64,000 bases of DNA. Source: JADKCL01 sp031415375 (GTDB taxonomy: Bacteria; Bacteroidota; Bacteroidia; J057; JADKCL01). The stretch is taken from NCBI GenBank assembly GCA_031415375.1, contig JANORP010000479.1, forward strand, positions 1 to 64,000, written 5' to 3'. The position numbers and the translations under genes were made by a program. The stretch's first letter is position 1; every line of letters starts with the position of its first letter. Positions 61,106-64,000 of this stretch are shown here, piece by piece. The notes beneath the pieces are model-generated. The model was not told the origin of the DNA and did no database searches. It worked only from the letters and a program-made list of their open reading frames with translations.

Positions 61106-61660
61106 CTATTCCCCCGCACGCAAGGCAAGCACGCGCTCGAGACCCATCTCCCGCAGCTTTTCCACGTTTCTTGCAGGGATGCCATCGGGGTCTGGGTGGC
61201 TGTCGATGGCACCGGTGAGGCTGTCTTCGCGCAGGATGTGCAACATAGGATAGGGAGACCGATTGGTGTAATGGCTCACATCGTCGGCATCGACACCCTC
61301 AAACAGGTATTCTGGATGGAAGCTCGCCACCTGCAAGACGCCTTCCAAATCGGCATCTTCCAGCGCCTCCTCGACGATTTCCAAGAAATCGAGGTACTGC
61401 TCAAAATCCTGCAAGACCAGCGGATGCACCAAGACGGTAGTCTCGACGACGGCAGGATCGGCTTCAATGATGAGCATCAACTCAGTGAGCAGATCGTTGT
61501 AAAGCACATCGATGTCGCGTGCTGCACTCACAGTGTAGCGCACGCGCCCTTGGGCGGCAACGGCCCCCGCAAAAGGACAGAGATTGAGGCCGATCACAAA
61601 GCGCTCTACCCAAGCCTGTGTGGCGGGCAATGCATCAAAAGGAAGGTTTTCTGTGGACAT
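61106..61660 (-). CDS. DUF1415 family protein
   Basis: This encodes 184 residues from ATG 61660 (a TTG opens the frame three codons earlier). The DUF1415 pattern is plain: WVERFVIGLNLCPFAGAV, TVLVHPLVLQDFEQYLDFLEIVEE, VASFHPEYLF, YTNRSPYPMLHILRE and HPDPDGIPARNVEKL (motifs only). These Cys, His and Asp positions could form a metal site, but no activity is established. It is a cytoplasmic protein. It is convergent with the glycosyltransferase and lies downstream of the M56 gene on the same strand. Confidence 0.9.
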   Translation of the reverse strand: MSTENLPFDALPATQAWVERFVIGLNLCPFAGAVAAQGRVRYTVSAARDIDVLYNDLLTELMLIIEADPAVVETTVLVHPLVLQDFEQYLDFLEIVEEALEDADLEGVLQVASFHPEYLFEGVDADDVSHYTNRSPYPMLHILREDSLTGAIDSHPDPDGIPARNVEKLREMGLERVLALRAGE

Positions 61661-61706
61661 AGGCCGCAATTTAGTGAATTGTGCCGATCACAAAAGCCGC
61701 AATGCA

Positions 61707-61733
61707 AATCGGCTACCCAAAGGGTAGCCGATT
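61707..61733 (-). terminator. terminator-like hairpin after the M56 gene
   Basis: A 12-base perfect stem (AATCGGCTACCC and GGGTAGCCGATT) closes an AAA loop 29 bases past the minus-strand stop at 61762. It separates that gene from the DUF1415 gene. The T-tract is weak. Confidence 0.6.
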
Positions 61734-61761
61734 GCCAAAAACCAAAAGGTGCCATGATGAT

Positions 61762-64000
61762 TCATCGACTGTTGTGGTGGATCGATACCCAATCCTTGCC
61801 CACATTCACGCCCAGCGTCTCACGCACGAGTGCACTGTACTTCTTGTGCAGGGACGCGGATTGTTTCTTGCCATCCACAAAAAATTCTTCGTTGTTGATT
61901 TTCAGCTTGAAGGAGTTTGGGTTCTTCACCAATCCGTCTGAGGCTAGGGCATCACCGATGACCTCTGATGCATTTTCGGCGCGATCAGCTTCCTCTTCGG
62001 CGCGGGCGGCTTCCTCATCGGCGCGAGCGGCCTCTTCATCGGCGCGGGTGGCCTCCTCATCGGCACGCGCGGCTTCCTCATCGGCGCGTGCGGCTTCCTC
62101 ATCGGCGCGGGTGGCCTCCTCGTCGGCACGGGTGGCTTCCTCATCGGCAGCCCGTTGCTGTTGCTCTGCGGCACGCTCCATCGAGGCAGCAAAACGCTCA
62201 CCCCATGCTTCCATCTGCGCCTCGAATCCTGCCATCTTTCCCTCCATAGCTGCACCTTGCATTTCGCCCATTTCATCCTGCTTCAAGGCAATTTGCTCCT
62301 TCAAGTCATCCCGCTCACGCTTTCCTTTGGCATTGTCCAACTGCTCATTCAGTTGATCCAGCTCAGATTGCAACTCCTTGAATTCGGGGGAATCATCGAT
62401 TGTAGGCATGTTTTCTGCAAGATGGGCAAATTGCTCACCAAACTGCTCACCCCACTGCTCCATTTTCGCCCCATATTCCTCCCAATCTTTGCCATCAAAT
62501 TGTTTGGCAAATTCTTCACCCCATCGCTCCATCTCCTTGCCAAAATTTTCCATGTCGCGCTCAAAAGCCTTCTCATTGAAGCCGGGCGTGCCAGGCATGT
62601 CCATCGGTGGCATGGCGGGCATGGGAGGCAATGCACCCATGCTAGGGATTGGAGGCATCGGGGATAACGGGGCAAGTCCTGGTGCTGCGGATCTCTGAAA
62701 GAAGCTCGTGGCCATATCTTGATAACCCACGAGGTCTTCGGCAGGGATCGCCACGCCGTTGCGGGTGCCGCTCATGACTTTGCCGGCGCCATTGAACCGC
62801 AGCTCTACTTCCTCACCATTGTCGGTCATGGTGACTTTGGTAATGGGCGAGTCTTGGGCTACTGAAGTAAAATGCAGTGTGCCGAGCAGCGAAGCCAAGC
62901 GCATCGCATTCAGCAGCGACCCGGCGGCAGACGTGCTGCTGTTGGAAAGGCTAGTACTCGTTTCCACGACGGTCGATGTATTTACTTTGGTAATAGCGGG
63001 CTTGGTTGCAGTCTCTGTCACGGTTTGGTCCATGAAAAAGGGCAATGCAGCCTTCACGACGGTATGGCTTTGTGTGGCCAGCAGCAATACGCAGCCCATC
63101 GTGATGAGTCCAAAGAGGAGTCCACGGGCATGGAAGCGGCGCTTGGTGGGCATCGGGCCGCCCGTGATGCGACGGATGCGGCTTGCTAGATCGCCCCCTT
63201 GAGAGGCCATCGCCAAGGCGGTCGGCTGCTGCCGCAGCAACTCCAAACTCAGCAGCGCCCGGGCATACTGCACCTTGTTGGATTTGAGGTGTACAACCAG
63301 CTCGTCGCAGCAGTTTTCACGCTCTTGACGGATGATGCCGGTGACCCACCAAGTGGCCGGATGGTAAAAAAGTACGATCTCTGCAATGCTTTGCAGCATA
63401 TTGAGCAGGTAGTCCCAGCGCCTCACGTGCCCCAATTCATGGATCAAGATGCACTCCACCTGCTCCATCGTGAGGCCCGACAAAAGGCCCATGGGCAGCA
63501 ATACAATCGGCTTGAGCGCACCGATGACCATAGGGGTGTCGATGAGGCTACTATAGCGGATGCCGACATATCTACGGATGCCGACTTGGTCCAGCAGATC
63601 GACAAAACGGGTCACCAGGTCCTGAGGCACCTCTTGCGTGCCTTGCTTGCGTAGCCGATGGATATGCCAGCAGCTCCCTAGAAAGCGCATCGTCAGTGCC
63701 ACCATCCCCAGCATCCAGAGACCGAAGAGGAAATAGGCATTCTCTTGGAAAAAAGCATTCACTTGATCAATAAAGCCTAGGCTTTTCACGATCGTCGCAG
63801 GTGGTCGCACCATTGCGCTATGCATTTGGAATACGGCAGGGTTCAACCCTGTCGCCACGTGTGAAGGTGTAGCCGTTGCAGGTTCATATAGCAGGCCAAA
63901 TGTGGCCATAGGGAGCACAAGCATCACGCCCATGCTGCTCAAGGCTAGCCAATAGCGCAGACGGGCGGCACGTTGTGGCACCAGGGCCAGGGCCACGATG
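61762..64000 (-). CDS. BlaR1/M56-type membrane metallopeptidase, start beyond window
   Basis: At least 745 residues; the frame is still open at the window edge, so the true start lies beyond 64000. The visible part has membrane helices (WLALSSMGVMLVLPMATFGLL; YFLFGLWMLGMVALTMRFL, shortened) and the M56 site HELGH followed by RRWDYLLN (63427-63441 region), then WWVTGIIRQERENCCDELV. After a further helix the periplasmic or cytoplasmic tail of about 450 residues is unusual: a Met/Pro-rich stretch (PMPPIPSMGALPPMPAMPPMD), repeated FGKEMERWGEEF / MEQWGEQF helices, and an ADEEAxR heptad run (61979-62148). In BlaR1-like pairs a BlaI-type repressor gene is usually next to it; it would lie outside the window. 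The tail has no beta-lactam-binding domain, so the sensed signal differs from antibiotics. Confidence 0.85.
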   Translation of the reverse strand, partial: IVALALVPQRAARLRYWLALSSMGVMLVLPMATFGLLYEPATATPSHVATGLNPAVFQMHSAMVRPPATIVKSLGFIDQVNAFFQENAYFLFGLWMLGMVALTMRFLGSCWHIHRLRKQGTQEVPQDLVTRFVDLLDQVGIRRYVGIRYSSLIDTPMVIGALKPIVLLPMGLLSGLTMEQVECILIHELGHVRRWDYLLNMLQSIAEIVLFYHPATWWVTGIIRQERENCCDELVVHLKSNKVQYARALLSLELLRQQPTALAMASQGGDLASRIRRITGGPMPTKRRFHARGLLFGLITMGCVLLLATQSHTVVKAALPFFMDQTVTETATKPAITKVNTSTVVETSTSLSNSSTSAAGSLLNAMRLASLLGTLHFTSVAQDSPITKVTMTDNGEEVELRFNGAGKVMSGTRNGVAIPAEDLVGYQDMATSFFQRSAAPGLAPLSPMPPIPSMGALPPMPAMPPMDMPGTPGFNEKAFERDMENFGKEMERWGEEFAKQFDGKDWEEYGAKMEQWGEQFGEQFAHLAENMPTIDDSPEFKELQSELDQLNEQLDNAKGKRERDDLKEQIALKQDEMGEMQGAAMEGKMAGFEAQMEAWGERFAASMERAAEQQQRAADEEATRADEEATRADEEAARADEEAARADEEATRADEEAARADEEAARAEEEADRAENASEVIGDALASDGLVKNPNSFKLKINNEEFFVDGKKQSASLHKKYSALVRETLGVNVGKDWVSIHHNSR
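61979..62148 (-). repeat. 21-base coding minisatellite (ADEEAxR heptads)
   Basis: Eight near-identical 21-base units encode the heptad ADEE-A-(T/A)-R in the tail of the M56 protein. Unit variants alternate Thr and Ala at position six. The run is expected to form a charged coiled coil, and it could change length by slippage. Confidence 0.85.

Noticed and set aside
61979..62148. 21-base repeats as possible iterons or an origin
   Set aside because: They encode heptads in frame within the M56 protein, and no replication gene is near.
60896..62356. Plus-strand frame of 486 codons across DUF1415 and the M56 tail
   Set aside because: It crosses three well-supported genes. The Ser/Ala repeat at its end is the reverse of the ADEEAxR minisatellite.
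1..64000. tRNA, rRNA, riboswitch and transposase genes
   Set aside because: No cloverleaf-like T-arm motif with matching acceptor stem, rRNA core string, known riboswitch core or transposase domain was recognised on either strand by eye. A covariance-model scan was not possible.

Overview
The window comes from a member of the Bacteroidota. At least eleven secreted proteins end in a type IX secretion (T9SS) type A sorting domain. A promoter with the Bacteroidota -7 element TAnnTTTG can be read upstream of the gene at 2778, and the genes for Fhs, PaaABCD and NuoN look typical of the phylum. The many large secreted repeat proteins and mid-range GC suggest a free-living gliding or particle-associated lineage such as the Saprospiria or Chitinophagia. 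That narrower placement is inference. No rRNA, tRNA, CRISPR array, transposase or phage gene was recognised.

Layout. 1-6100: tail of a TPR-like gene, a small secreted protein, a Wzi-like outer-membrane barrel, and a large GEVED/PKD/T9SS adhesin-like protein. 6760-10300: a minus-strand operon for phenylacetyl-CoA epoxidation (TetR regulator, paaA, paaB, paaC, paaD; no paaE here). 10563-14310: a lone nuoN, the CCA-adding enzyme and an outer-membrane barrel. 14370-17030: a LytTR response regulator and TPR sensor kinase, co-translated. 17990-25100: a lectin/PI-PLC fusion, moaA, a likely contractile-injection-system cargo protein (peptidoglycan-binding fold plus HExxH zincin) with an overlapping lipoprotein gene, an Omp28-type T9SS protein and fdhD. 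25199-33825: more T9SS proteins including a trypsin-like protease, an ECF-like sigma factor, and an FdhF/YdeP-type molybdopterin oxidoreductase.

33822-43543: an accessory secretome island. Five paralogous Trp/Tyr-rich T9SS proteins stand in tandem, followed by a 117-residue protein that is little more than signal peptide plus sorting domain, then two PI-PLC-like secreted proteins. 43666-49952: a small conserved protein, fhs, a lipoprotein, an Rnl5-type RNA ligase, a serine beta-lactamase-like lipoprotein and a zinc-ribbon membrane protein. 50149-56349: a giant outer-membrane protein with 17 full copies plus one half copy of a ~75-residue CHIPPGNP...HGD repeat. 56689-61002: two small cytoplasmic genes, a membrane-anchored TIR protein with a coiled-coil membrane partner, and a GT39-like glycosyltransferase. 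61106-64000: a DUF1415 protein and a BlaR1/M56 membrane metallopeptidase whose start lies beyond the window.

How it fits together. MoaA (molybdopterin), FdhD (sulfuration) and the YdeP-like enzyme form a scattered molybdenum-enzyme set. Most other genes serve the cell surface: T9SS cargo, outer-membrane barrels and lipoproteins. The strongest candidates for undescribed biology are the zincin cargo/lipoprotein pair (20942-23073), the CHIPPGNP repeat protein, the tandem T9SS family with its cargo-less member, and the TIR/membrane pair. Several long intergenic palindromes (17622, 44130, 46966) have no assigned role.
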